Source: an uncultured Eubacterium sp.
Lineage (GTDB): Bacteria; Bacillota_A; Clostridia; Lachnospirales; Lachnospiraceae
Assembly: GCA_910589045.1 (NCBI GenBank)
Contig: CAJUSH010000019.1
Location: 1-48,433 of the forward strand
Direction of reading: 5' to 3'
Length of the DNA stretch: 48,433 bases
Part shown: piece after piece, positions 32,885-40,873 of the stretch
How the letters are laid out: each line of letters opens with the position of its first letter
Position numbering within the stretch: position 1 is the stretch's first letter
Notes under the pieces: model-generated
Databases searched by the model: none
Told to the model about the DNA's origin: nothing
What the model saw: the letters and a program-made list of their open reading frames with translations, nothing else
Made by a program: the position numbers and the translations under genes

Positions 32885-34188
32885 TGGCAGCAATCGAAAA
32901 GTCGAAGGAATTATTTGAGGAGGCGAAGCGCTTCCTGCCGGGAGGCGTCAATTCGCCGGTGCGCGCGTTCGGTTCCATCGGCTCCACGCCGCGCATGATC
33001 ACACGGGGCGCGGGGGCATGCATCTGGGATGAGGACGGCAACGAATACATTGACTATATCGGTTCCTGGGGGCCGATGATTTTGGGCCACAGCTACCCCG
33101 CGGTGCTGGAGGCAGTGATGGATACCTGCGCAAGGGGACTGAGCTTTGGCGCGGCGACAAAAATCGAGGTGGACATGGCAAGGCTCATCTGTGAGAGCAT
33201 TCCTTCTATTGATATGATCCGTATGGTCAATTCGGGAACGGAGGCGGTGATGAGCGCGATCCGCGCGGCCAGGGGCTTTACCGGGCGGGATAAGATCATC
33301 AAATTTAACGGCTGCTACCACGGGCATTATGACGGGCTTTTAGTGCAGGCGGGCAGCGGTGCGATGACCCAGGGCGTGCCGGACTCGGCGGGTGTTCCCG
33401 CAGGGTGCACAAGGGATACGCTCACGGCCGTATACAACGATCTCTCCTCCGTCGAGCAGCTCTTTTCCCGGTTTCCGGAGGAGATTGCATGTGTCATCGT
33501 GGAGCCGGTCGCGGCAAATATGGGCGTGGTTCTGCCGGAGACGGGATTTTTGGAGGGGCTGCGCTACCTCTGTACAAAATACGGCGCGCTGCTTCTCTTT
33601 GACGAGGTGATCACGGGCTTTCGCCTGTGCTTCGGCGGGGCACAGGAATATTTCGGCGTGCGTCCGGACCTGAGTGCTTACGGGAAAATTATCGGTGCCG
33701 GTATGCCCGTGGGGGCTTACGGGGGCAGGCGTGAGATCATGGAACGGGTTGCGCCGCTTGGCCCGGTTTACCAGGCGGGTACTTTGAGCGGCAATCCGGT
33801 GGCGATGGCGGCAGGCTTTGCGCAGCTTACGATTTTGAAGGAAAATCCCTCGTACTACAGCCAGCTCAACGAGCGGGCGGATATTTTTTTCCGGAAGCTC
33901 GCGATGGCGGTGGAGGCTGCCGGAGCGCCCTGGCAGGTGAATCATATCGGCTCGCTGGGAAGTCTCTTTTTCACGGCGGAGCCGGTGCGCGATGCCGTAA
34001 GCGCAAAGACCTCGGATACCGCGGAATATGCGCGCTACTGCAACTATATGCTGGATCACGGTGTTTACCTTGCTCCGGCGCAGTTTGAGGCGATGTTTGT
34101 TTCCATGGCGCACACCGGGCAGCAGCTTGACCGGACGGTGGACCTTGCGGTGGAATATCTGTGCGGGGAAGGGCCGCGGACTGCATGA
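32884..34188 (+). CDS. hemL: Glutamate-1-semialdehyde 2,1-aminomutase
   Basis: PLP enzyme that makes 5-aminolevulinate in the C5 pathway, supplying hemB. The 434 residues include FLPGGVNSPVRAF near the start, VNSGTEAVMSAIRAARG, FNGCYHGHYDGLL, LLFDEVITGFR and the PLP-lysine motif SAYGKIIGAGMPVGAYGG. One base of the start codon is shared with the hemB stop. It is the last gene of the cobalamin/haem cluster; a terminator follows at 34258-34286. The C5 partner hemA (glutamyl-tRNA reductase) is not in this window. Confidence 0.96.
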   Translation: MAAIEKSKELFEEAKRFLPGGVNSPVRAFGSIGSTPRMITRGAGACIWDEDGNEYIDYIGSWGPMILGHSYPAVLEAVMDTCARGLSFGAATKIEVDMARLICESIPSIDMIRMVNSGTEAVMSAIRAARGFTGRDKIIKFNGCYHGHYDGLLVQAGSGAMTQGVPDSAGVPAGCTRDTLTAVYNDLSSVEQLFSRFPEEIACVIVEPVAANMGVVLPETGFLEGLRYLCTKYGALLLFDEVITGFRLCFGGAQEYFGVRPDLSAYGKIIGAGMPVGAYGGRREIMERVAPLGPVYQAGTLSGNPVAMAAGFAQLTILKENPSYYSQLNERADIFFRKLAMAVEAAGAPWQVNHIGSLGSLFFTAEPVRDAVSAKTSDTAEYARYCNYMLDHGVYLAPAQFEAMFVSMAHTGQQLDRTVDLAVEYLCGEGPRTA

Positions 34189-34257
34189 GGTGCATCCGGG
34201 AGCAGAAGCAGATGGCGGGTCGGTGCGCAGGCGGCAACAGACTGCGGGAAGTGCATG

Positions 34258-34286
34258 AAAAAGCCCCGGGATATCCCGGGGCTTTT
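34258..34286. terminator. Bidirectional intrinsic terminator between hemL and the chemoreceptor gene
   Basis: AAAAAGCCCCGGG, a four-base loop (ATAT), and CCCGGGGCTTTT form a near-perfect stem with A and T tracts on both sides. The two genes converge here. Confidence 0.85.
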
Positions 34287-34325
34287 CGAAACCGCTGGTT
34301 TTGTTATTTTATTCGATGATGCGCA

Positions 34326-36029
34326 TCAGTGCATCTCAAACATTGCCATGCTGTCGTCGAGCTTGTTGGAAATGCCCTTGAGGTCAGTTGCATTGCCTGC
34401 GATCTCGCTGATGATTCCGCTGATCTCCGTAACGGAAGCGGAGGTTTCCTCCGTGCTCGCCGCATTCTCCTCGGCGATCGCCGACAGATTCTGCACGGTG
34501 TCTACGATGCTTGCGCGAACCTCGTTGACCTTGTTGGTTTTCTCTGTCACGTTGTCGATCATGACGAGAGACTCATCAACGTCATTGAGCAGGTGTGTAA
34601 CCTGTGTGCCGGTATTGGAAACGTTCTCGTTCTGAAGCTCCATAATTTCTTTTACTTCGTTCATGCTGGCAACCGCCTTGTCGGAATCCTCGATGAGGGA
34701 GAGAATAATGCCCTCGATCTGTCTCGCGGATTCGTTGGACTGCTCGGCAAGCTTCTGGATCTGTGCCGCAACGACTGCGAAGCCGCGTCCCTGCTCGCCT
34801 GCGCGGGCCGCCTCGATGGACGCGTTCAGTGAGAGGAGGTTGGTTTCCTCCGCAATATTTGTAATCAGCGCGGTGGCCTCTTTGATTTTCTGGGCCGACT
34901 CGTTGGTGACATTTGTCTGCTCGTAAATGATGTTGATGGATTCGCTGGTCTTTTCGTTCGTGCTCTGCAGCTCGTTGAGTGCCTTGATCGCTACCTCGCC
35001 GCGTTCCTTGATGGAATTTGCGCGATCGTTGAGCTGTGCCAGCTCGTCGGCCGTCTCCTCGATCATATTGCCCATGAGGATGATGTGCTGGGTAGCCTCC
35101 TGCGTCTCCTCCGCCTGGGAGCCTGCGCCGATGGCAACCTCGTTGACTGCCTTCTCCATCTGATCCACATGCTCGCTGGTCACGTCGGTCTTTTCGCGGA
35201 GCTTATCCGATGCCTGCAGGAGAATGCCGCTGTCCTCCTTGATGGAGCGGATCATGTCCGCTAAGTTTTCTTTCATCTTCTCGATGGCGCGGCAGATATC
35301 TCCGATCTCGTCCTTTTCCTTGAGCAGCCGGTCCTCAAGACGGATGTTCATCTTTCCTTCCGAGAGCTGCGACAGTGCCGTCACGCCTTCCTTCAGGTGC
35401 CTTACCATCTTGTTGACCGTGACATAAATAAGCGCGGAGCAGATGATACCGACGATGAAGACGAGGGCAACAATGAGAAGAATGATCCGCATGATCTGTC
35501 TCTGTGCCTCTGCACGGGGCTGTCCGGCAAACACCATGCCCACCGTTTCCTGTGTCTCGAAATCAAAGAGGGGTATGTAATAGCCGAAGTATTCCTGATC
35601 CGCCACAACGGCGTCGGTGGCAAAGAACTCCTCGCCCTTGCCAAGTACGTTTTCAATCGCCCGGGGGCCGGCCTTGGTGCCGTTGATACGGTTTCCGTTC
35701 TCGTCGACGACGGAGGTCATGTACCGCGTGTCGCCGTAGAAAATGGTGACATCGATGTTCGTGGCTTCCTTGATGCCGTCCGCAAGGTCGGGGGTCAGGG
35801 AGATGTTGAAATCACCCTTTACCAGCTCGTTGTTTTCATTGAGGGTGTAAGGCTCGTTATTTAACTTTCTGAACGTGGAACGCACGGCGATGGTCGTCGC
35901 CCGCAGACCGCTCTGGATATTTTCCGTCAGCACGTTTGTGATCTGTTTCTGTCCCACAAAAATAATGACTAGTCCAAGGAAAACAAGTGGTAAAATTGCA
36001 ACTAAAAGAATTTTTTGCTTTAGTTTCAT
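34326..36029 (-). CDS. Methyl-accepting chemotaxis protein
   Basis: A 567-residue transmembrane chemoreceptor. The first helix is near residues 8-28 (ILLVAILPLVFLGLVIIFVG), then an extracellular region of about 150 residues resembling a single Cache sensor (DITIFYGDTRYMTSV-like, FATDAVVADQEYFGYYIPL), a second helix (ILLIVALVFIVGIICSALIYV), a HAMP domain, and the long signalling coiled coil. The hairpin tip reads IAEETNLLSLNASIEAARAGEQGRGFAVVA. Glu-rich methylation regions flank it. I chose ATG 36029 because GGAGG precedes it; an earlier in-frame start at 36080 adds residues within the promoter. The ligand is unknown. It is monocistronic. Confidence 0.92.
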   Translation of the reverse strand: MKLKQKILLVAILPLVFLGLVIIFVGQKQITNVLTENIQSGLRATTIAVRSTFRKLNNEPYTLNENNELVKGDFNISLTPDLADGIKEATNIDVTIFYGDTRYMTSVVDENGNRINGTKAGPRAIENVLGKGEEFFATDAVVADQEYFGYYIPLFDFETQETVGMVFAGQPRAEAQRQIMRIILLIVALVFIVGIICSALIYVTVNKMVRHLKEGVTALSQLSEGKMNIRLEDRLLKEKDEIGDICRAIEKMKENLADMIRSIKEDSGILLQASDKLREKTDVTSEHVDQMEKAVNEVAIGAGSQAEETQEATQHIILMGNMIEETADELAQLNDRANSIKERGEVAIKALNELQSTNEKTSESINIIYEQTNVTNESAQKIKEATALITNIAEETNLLSLNASIEAARAGEQGRGFAVVAAQIQKLAEQSNESARQIEGIILSLIEDSDKAVASMNEVKEIMELQNENVSNTGTQVTHLLNDVDESLVMIDNVTEKTNKVNEVRASIVDTVQNLSAIAEENAASTEETSASVTEISGIISEIAGNATDLKGISNKLDDSMAMFEMH

Positions 36030-36078
36030 CGTGATGCTCCTCCAATACACTATATTTACTTTAAACAACACTGTAATC

Positions 36079-36087
36079 ATTATAGCA
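36079..36087 (-). promoter_or_regulatory. Extended -10 promoter of the chemoreceptor gene
   Basis: On the minus strand TGC-TATAAT matches the extended -10 element. No good -35 hexamer is present. The start codon at 36029 is about 45 bases below the predicted transcription start. Confidence 0.5.
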
Positions 36088-36204
36088 CACCTGAGGGTAA
36101 ATACCAGAAGAAATTATCGTTATTTTCGTTTTTTGCCTGGAAATCACCGGCAAAGAATATTTTTCACATTTTTTTTCAAAAAGCAACAAAAGTGAACCGG
36201 ATTC

Positions 36205-36226
36205 TGATATACTGAGTATATCTCAG
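36205..36226 (+). promoter_or_regulatory. Extended -10 and inverted repeat upstream of the amidase
   Basis: TGA-TATACT (36205-36213) fits an extended -10 element. Overlapping its 3' end, CTGAG-TATAT-CTCAG (36212-36226) is a 5-bp inverted repeat that would lie at the start of transcription. Confidence 0.45.
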
Positions 36227-36255
36227 GCATATTTTACAGCAGACAGGAGAGTACA

Positions 36256-36987
36256 TTGGACCAGTACGAAAGAGCAAGAATGAAAAAGAGGAGAAGCGAG
36301 CGGATGCGGCTGTTTGCGGCCTACGCCGTTTTGCTTGCGGTGGCGGCCGCCATGGCATTTCTGCTTTGGGGCCGGTACGGGCGAAGGGAGACGGGTGTGG
36401 CGGCGCAGGCCGGCGCTGCGGAGCTTTTTTCCATGACGGAGGGCGCCGCGCAGGTGCGCGAGGTGACCCAGATGGAGCGGCCGCAGCTGGACGTCCAGCT
36501 GCTGACGATCAACGAGTATTCGAGGCCGGGGGTCACACTTTCGCAGGTGCGGGGCATTGTCATTCACTACACCGCAAACCCGGGCACCTCGGCGATTGCG
36601 AACCGGAACTACTTCGAGGGGCTTAAGGACACACACGTCACGAAGGTGAGCAGCCATTTCATCATCGGTATCGAGGGTGAGATTGTGCAGTGCATCCCCT
36701 GCGGCGAATGGGCGTATGCCTCCAATGAGCGAAATGAGGACACGATCTCCATTGAGTGCTGTATTCCCGACGAGAGCGGCGTATTCACAAACCGCACTTA
36801 CGACTCGCTTGTGGAGCTTACATCGTGGCTGTGCTTCCGCTACGGGCTGACGGAGAAGGATCTTCTGCGCCACCACGACATCACAGGGAAGAACTGCCCG
36901 AAATATTTTGTGGAGCAGCCGGGCGCATGGGACGCGTTTCGGGAGGATGTGGCAGATTATATGGAGAAAAAGAGGTCGAATGAATAA
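36256..36987 (+). CDS. Membrane-anchored N-acetylmuramoyl-L-alanine amidase
   Basis: Cleaves the bond between N-acetylmuramic acid and the stem peptide of peptidoglycan. A basic N-terminus and a single hydrophobic helix (residues ~18-37) anchor the protein outside the membrane. Residues ~90-240 are an amidase-2 (PGRP-like) domain with zinc-ligand motifs VRGIVIHYTANPG, and HHDITGKNCPKYF near the end, plus SSHFIIGIEGEIVQCIP in the middle. The start is TTG 36256 with CAGGAGAG at good spacing; ATG 36280 is the alternative and leaves the helix intact. Its 3' end overlaps the next gene by eight bases. Confidence 0.87.
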   Translation: MDQYERARMKKRRSERMRLFAAYAVLLAVAAAMAFLLWGRYGRRETGVAAQAGAAELFSMTEGAAQVREVTQMERPQLDVQLLTINEYSRPGVTLSQVRGIVIHYTANPGTSAIANRNYFEGLKDTHVTKVSSHFIIGIEGEIVQCIPCGEWAYASNERNEDTISIECCIPDESGVFTNRTYDSLVELTSWLCFRYGLTEKDLLRHHDITGKNCPKYFVEQPGAWDAFREDVADYMEKKRSNE

Positions 36988-38470
36988 AAATTATGAAGCA
37001 ATCTGTAAGGGGGAGGAAATCCGCGCAAACCTGATCGAGCTGAAACGGATCTGCAAGGACCCGGAGGTGGCGGCGGGGCTTTTGGAGGGCGAGCTTGACC
37101 CGGCCGTCATTGCGGCACTGCTCGGGAGCGACGACGCGAAAATCAGAAAAAACGCGGCGCTGCTCATCGGCGAGCTGGGGGCGCAGGAGGATGTGGAGGC
37201 GCTGTATGCGGCGTATGAGCAGGAGACGACGCGCTTTGTGCGCAGCTCCTACCTCACGGCCCTGAAAGCGCTGGATGTCTCGGATTATATCGACTCGCTG
37301 CAGGCGCGCTACGAAAGGCTTCTGGCCTATGAGCCGGCGGAGGAGGAGAAAAAGCATGTGGACGAGGAGCGGGGGCTTTTGCAGCAGCTCCTGGCACAGG
37401 CGGGGGCGCTCAAAGCCCACCGGTTTACCGGCTGGGAGAGACGAAGCGACGTGATCTTCACGACGGAGCAGATGCTGCGTGAGCCGTTAAAGCGCATGGT
37501 GGAGCAGCGCGCGAGAAACGGGCTGCAGGCGCGGCTGCATCCGATGGGTGTCATGGTGCGCACGACGGAGCTTGGCGCTCTGGCGAAGCTTCACGCTTAT
37601 CGGGAGCTTTTACACGCCCTGAATGTGCGTAGCACCCTCGCCGGGACGCCGGAGGAGCTTGCGCGGGCGCTGCTTGCCTCAAACCTGATGGAGCTTTTGG
37701 AGAAAAACCACGAGGGCGGCCCGCCCTTTTACTTCCGGGTGGAGCTGCGGGGCATGCTGGAGCGCGGGGAGAAGAGTGCGCTGGCAAAGGCGCTGGCAAA
37801 GGAGCTGGAGCAGCAAAGCGGCGGCAGACTGCAAAATTCTACGTCGGATTACGAGGTGGAGCTGCGGCTTTCACGGACGAAGGAGCAGAGCTTTTACCCG
37901 TGTCTGAAATTTTATACGATAGACGATGCGCGCTTTTTCTGGCGCACCCGTACGATCGCCGCGTCGATGCACCCCTCTCTGGCGGCGGGGCTGACGGAGC
38001 TGGCGCGCCCGTATCTTACGGAGGACGGGGTCGTTCTGGACGCGTTCTGCGGGGTGGGGACATGGATGATCGAGCGGAACCTGTGCATGCCCTCACGCGA
38101 CAATTACGCGGTGGATATTTTCGGCGAGGCCATCGATGGTGCGAAGGAGAATGCGGCGGCCGCAGGCATCCGCTGCAATTTTATCAAAAAAAATTTTCCG
38201 GAGTTTACGTCGAAGCACGGGATGACGGAGATTTTTGCGGATATGCCCAGACGGGGAAAACGGACGAAGGAGGAGTGGGATGCCTTTTATTCGGACTGCT
38301 TTGCGCAGTTTGAACGGCTGCTGGTGCCCCACGGACACCTTTTTTTATATGCCAACGAGACGGGCTTTATAAAAAAGAACCTGCGTCTTAGAAAGGGGCT
38401 TACGCTCCTGCGGGAGTACGTGCTTCACCCGAAGGAGGGCGATGCGTTCTATATTATAGAAAAGAGATAA
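36980..38470 (+). CDS. HEAT-like repeat plus SAM-dependent methyltransferase fusion
   Basis: A 496-residue cytoplasmic protein. Residues ~1-110 are helical repeats (IAALLGSDDAKIRKNAALLIGELG resembles a HEAT motif). A middle region of about 200 residues may be an RNA-binding part. Residues ~345-496 form a Rossmann methyltransferase with motif I VLDAFCGVGTWMIERN, acidic motif II YAVDIFGEAIDGAKENA, and FADMPRRGKR in the motif IV position. This resembles the RlmL/Trm11/TrmN group that methylates guanosine in RNA, but its usual DPPY is replaced by DMPR. ATG 36980 follows GAGGT and overlaps the amidase stop. Substrate unknown. Confidence 0.72.
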   Translation: MNKNYEAICKGEEIRANLIELKRICKDPEVAAGLLEGELDPAVIAALLGSDDAKIRKNAALLIGELGAQEDVEALYAAYEQETTRFVRSSYLTALKALDVSDYIDSLQARYERLLAYEPAEEEKKHVDEERGLLQQLLAQAGALKAHRFTGWERRSDVIFTTEQMLREPLKRMVEQRARNGLQARLHPMGVMVRTTELGALAKLHAYRELLHALNVRSTLAGTPEELARALLASNLMELLEKNHEGGPPFYFRVELRGMLERGEKSALAKALAKELEQQSGGRLQNSTSDYEVELRLSRTKEQSFYPCLKFYTIDDARFFWRTRTIAASMHPSLAAGLTELARPYLTEDGVVLDAFCGVGTWMIERNLCMPSRDNYAVDIFGEAIDGAKENAAAAGIRCNFIKKNFPEFTSKHGMTEIFADMPRRGKRTKEEWDAFYSDCFAQFERLLVPHGHLFLYANETGFIKKNLRLRKGLTLLREYVLHPKEGDAFYIIEKR

Positions 38471-38542
38471 AGGGATTTTTAGCACGGGCGGCATCATCTG
38501 CATACTATAATACAGATTGTAGGATGATCCGGAGGAAAAAGG

Positions 38543-39310
38543 ATGGAGCTGCCTGTACTTTTGATACCCTTTGCGGGCACGGCGCTCGGTGCCGCAATGG
38601 TGTTTTTTATGAGGGAGGGCGCAGGTGTGCGCACGGGAAAGCTGCTCTCCGGCGTCTCGGCGGGCGTGATGCTGGCGGCATCCGTGTGGTCTCTTCTGCT
38701 TCCCGCGCTTGCGCTGTGCGGGGAAAAGCCCTACCCTGCGTGGGCACAGCCCCTGGCCGGATTTCTGGCCGGCGTTTTGCTTTTGTGCGGGCTCGACGTG
38801 CTGGCGGCAAAGCTGCACGCAGAAGAAAACAGCCGGTTTTTCGGCGTGGAGCATGAGACGGGCATGATGCTTTTTGCGGTGATCCTTCACAATATCCCGG
38901 AGGGCATGGCGGTGGGCGTGGCGTATGCGGGGGCAGTGGGCAATCAGGCAGAGGTTTCCATGGCCGGCGTGATTGCGCTTGCCGTGGGGATCGCGATTCA
39001 GAATTTTCCCGAGGGGGCGATCGTGTCCATGCCCCTTCACGGTGCGGGAATGAAAAAGGGACGTGCTTTTGTCTGGGGAGCACTCTCGGGCATAGTGGAG
39101 CCGATCGGCGGTGCGGTGATTATTGCACTTACTGCCGGTAAGGCTCCTTTTTTGCCCCTGTTTTTGTCGTTCGCAGCAGGTGCCATGTTTTATGTGGCCG
39201 CGGATGAGCTGATTCCGGCGGCCTGCACGGGTGAAAACTCCCGCATCGGGACGTGCGGGGCTGCGGCGGGCTTTGCGCTCATGATGGTTTTGGACGTCGC
39301 GCTTGGGTAA
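38543..39310 (+). CDS. ZIP family metal transporter
   Basis: A 255-residue inner-membrane importer of divalent metals such as zinc, iron or manganese. There are eight hydrophobic helices. The two metal-site motifs of the family are HNIPEGMAVG (helix 4, residue ~116) and QNFPEGAIVS (helix 5, residue ~152), the same pair as in ZupT. GGAGGA lies about six bases before the ATG. A TATAAT at 38506-38511 lies in the short upstream gap, but its -35 is poor. Confidence 0.9.
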   Translation: MELPVLLIPFAGTALGAAMVFFMREGAGVRTGKLLSGVSAGVMLAASVWSLLLPALALCGEKPYPAWAQPLAGFLAGVLLLCGLDVLAAKLHAEENSRFFGVEHETGMMLFAVILHNIPEGMAVGVAYAGAVGNQAEVSMAGVIALAVGIAIQNFPEGAIVSMPLHGAGMKKGRAFVWGALSGIVEPIGGAVIIALTAGKAPFLPLFLSFAAGAMFYVAADELIPAACTGENSRIGTCGAAAGFALMMVLDVALG

Positions 39311-39383
39311 TGGATGCGTTACTGATTACAGAATCAGCAGTAACCTGTATGAGCGCCGTGTATAAAAATTCCGAAATACGGTG

Positions 39384-39412
39384 TTGACAAACAGATATCA
39401 AAATGATATCAT
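39384..39412 (+). promoter_or_regulatory. Strong sigma-A promoter of the SPFH gene
   Basis: A consensus TTGACA (39384-39389) and TATCAT (39407-39412) are exactly 17 bases apart. The operator-like repeats at 39394-39422 cover its spacer and -10 region. Confidence 0.8.
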
Positions 39413-39422
39413 TCAAGTATCA
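39394..39422 (+). promoter_or_regulatory. Operator-like repeats over the SPFH promoter
   Basis: GATATCA-AAA-TGATATC (39394-39410) is a perfect 7-bp inverted repeat. In addition TATCA occurs at 39396, 39407 and 39418, exactly 11 bases apart, so three half-sites lie on one DNA face. Ribbon-helix-helix repressors commonly bind such phased short repeats. The candidate repressor is encoded by the second gene of this operon (40491-40694). Confidence 0.6.
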
Positions 39423-39444
39423 AAACGTAAGGAGGAAGCTTTTT

Positions 39445-40491
39445 ATGAAGGAAAAAATTTTAAACAGGAGCAAAAACGGAATGCTGATGCTGATCCTGAC
39501 GGTTCTGCTGTACGTGCTGGCGTTCGTGGTCATTGTGGCAGGGAAAGGCATGCAGGAGGGCAGCGCGGGGACGGTACGGCACACGCTTGGCGTAGTGCTT
39601 GTGGTTGTGGGTGTGCTCTATGCTGCGACGGGCTGGATTCTCTTTTGCGGGCTGAAGGTGTTAAAGCCTCAGGAGGCGCTTGTGCTGACGCTGTTCGGAA
39701 ACTATGTGGGTTCGTTAAAGGAGCCGGGCTTTTATTTTGTAAACCCCTTTTGCAGCGGGGTCAACCCGGCGGCAGGCACGAAGCTTAGCCAGAGCGGCGA
39801 CGTAAAGCCAGGCGGGGGGAAGCTCCTGCAGCTTGGCATGGATGGTGCGAATGCCGAGCTGCATGCGGCCTCGGTCGGAAAAAAGATTTCCTTAAAGGTC
39901 ATGACCCTCTCCAACAGTCGTCAGAAGATCAACGACTGCCTGGGAAATCCGGTGGAGATCAGCATCGCCGTGATGTGGTGCGTGCGGGATACCGCAAAGG
40001 CCGTGTTCAACGTGGACAATTACAAGGAGTACCTCTCTCTCCAGTGCGACAGCGCGCTGCGGGAAGTGGTGCGCGTTTATCCCTATGACGTGGCGGAAAA
40101 CGTAGATACGACCGGGGACGGACAGGCGGACGAGGGAAGCCTGCGGGGCTCCAGCGAGGTGGTGGCGGAGCGCATCCGGGCGGAGATCCAGAACAAGGTT
40201 TGTGACGCCGGGCTTGAGGTGCTCGAAGCGCGTATTACCTATCTGGCCTATGCGCCGGAGATCGCGGCGGTGATGCTGCAGCGTCAGCAGGCGTCAGCCA
40301 TCATCGACGCCCGCAAGATGATCGTGGACGGGGCGATCGGCATGGTGGAGATGGCGCTCTCACGTCTCTCCGAGCAGGATGTTGTGGAGCTCGACGAGGA
40401 GCGCAAGGCGGCCATGGTGTCAAACCTGCTTGTGGTACTGTGCAGTAACCGGGATGCCCAGCCCGTAGTCAACTCCGGAAGCCTTTACTGA
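39445..40491 (+). CDS. SPFH (band 7/stomatin-like) membrane protein
   Basis: A 348-residue protein with two closely spaced N-terminal hydrophobic helices (residues ~12-30 and ~45-65) and then an SPFH domain: ALVLTLFGNYVGSLKEPGFYFVNPF at its start, VEISIAVMWCVRDTAKAVFNV in the middle, ALREVVRVYPYD and AGLEVLEARITYLAYAPEIAAVMLQRQQASAIIDARK near the end. The terminal region is helical. Such proteins form membrane scaffolds. AAGGAGG precedes ATG 39445 with 9-10 bases of spacing. The stop TGA shares one base with the ATG of the ribbon-helix-helix gene. Its precise role is unknown. Confidence 0.88.
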   Translation: MKEKILNRSKNGMLMLILTVLLYVLAFVVIVAGKGMQEGSAGTVRHTLGVVLVVVGVLYAATGWILFCGLKVLKPQEALVLTLFGNYVGSLKEPGFYFVNPFCSGVNPAAGTKLSQSGDVKPGGGKLLQLGMDGANAELHAASVGKKISLKVMTLSNSRQKINDCLGNPVEISIAVMWCVRDTAKAVFNVDNYKEYLSLQCDSALREVVRVYPYDVAENVDTTGDGQADEGSLRGSSEVVAERIRAEIQNKVCDAGLEVLEARITYLAYAPEIAAVMLQRQQASAIIDARKMIVDGAIGMVEMALSRLSEQDVVELDEERKAAMVSNLLVVLCSNRDAQPVVNSGSLY

Positions 40492-40694
40492 TGGCGGACG
40501 GTTCCAAAAAGCAGGTGCCGCTGCGCCTGTCGGCAAAGCTTTACAATGCCATTGCAGCCTGGGCAGAGGACGATTTTCGTTCCGTCAATGGACAGATTGA
40601 ATATTTGCTGACGGAGTGCGTGCGCCAGCGCAAGAAAAACGGCAGGCCCGTCCCGCATAACCTGGACGAGCCGCCGGAGCTTGATATCAAATAA
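40491..40694 (+). CDS. Arc-type ribbon-helix-helix DNA-binding protein, 67 aa
   Basis: A small predicted DNA-binding protein. A short beta strand (QVPLRLS) is followed by helix A (AKLYNAIAAWAEDD) and helix B (VNGQIEYLLTECVRQRKK), the ribbon-helix-helix fold of Arc/CopG/MetJ repressors, which act as dimers. The ATG overlaps the stop of the SPFH gene by one base, indicating translational coupling. It is probably an autoregulator of the operon through the phased repeats at 39394-39422 (inference). An antitoxin role is possible but no toxin gene is adjacent. Confidence 0.8.
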   Translation: MADGSKKQVPLRLSAKLYNAIAAWAEDDFRSVNGQIEYLLTECVRQRKKNGRPVPHNLDEPPELDIK

Positions 40695-40712
40695 AAAACG
40701 GACCGTTTTTTT
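40693..40712 (+). terminator. Possible terminator after the SPFH operon
   Basis: An A-run followed by CGGACCG and seven T gives a short symmetric AAAAACGG/CCGTTTTT element with almost no loop, so the real hairpin must be shorter. A T-tract is clear. Confidence 0.4.
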
Positions 40713-40873
40713 ATGACGGTGAAGACACAGGCAAAACGGTACGCGCAGTAAATGCGCGGCCCGGGTTTGAAAAGTAGCATTAGCTGCGTTACTTTGTACA
40801 TCTTTAATAGAAATTATGTGGCGGTTCGGCCCTTTTTCGTGTATAATGATGATTATATGAGGAGGGCTTGACC

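Noticed and set aside
40491..40694. Toxin-antitoxin locus based on the ribbon-helix-helix gene
   Set aside because: No small toxin gene is adjacent; the neighbours are an SPFH protein and a large EAL protein.
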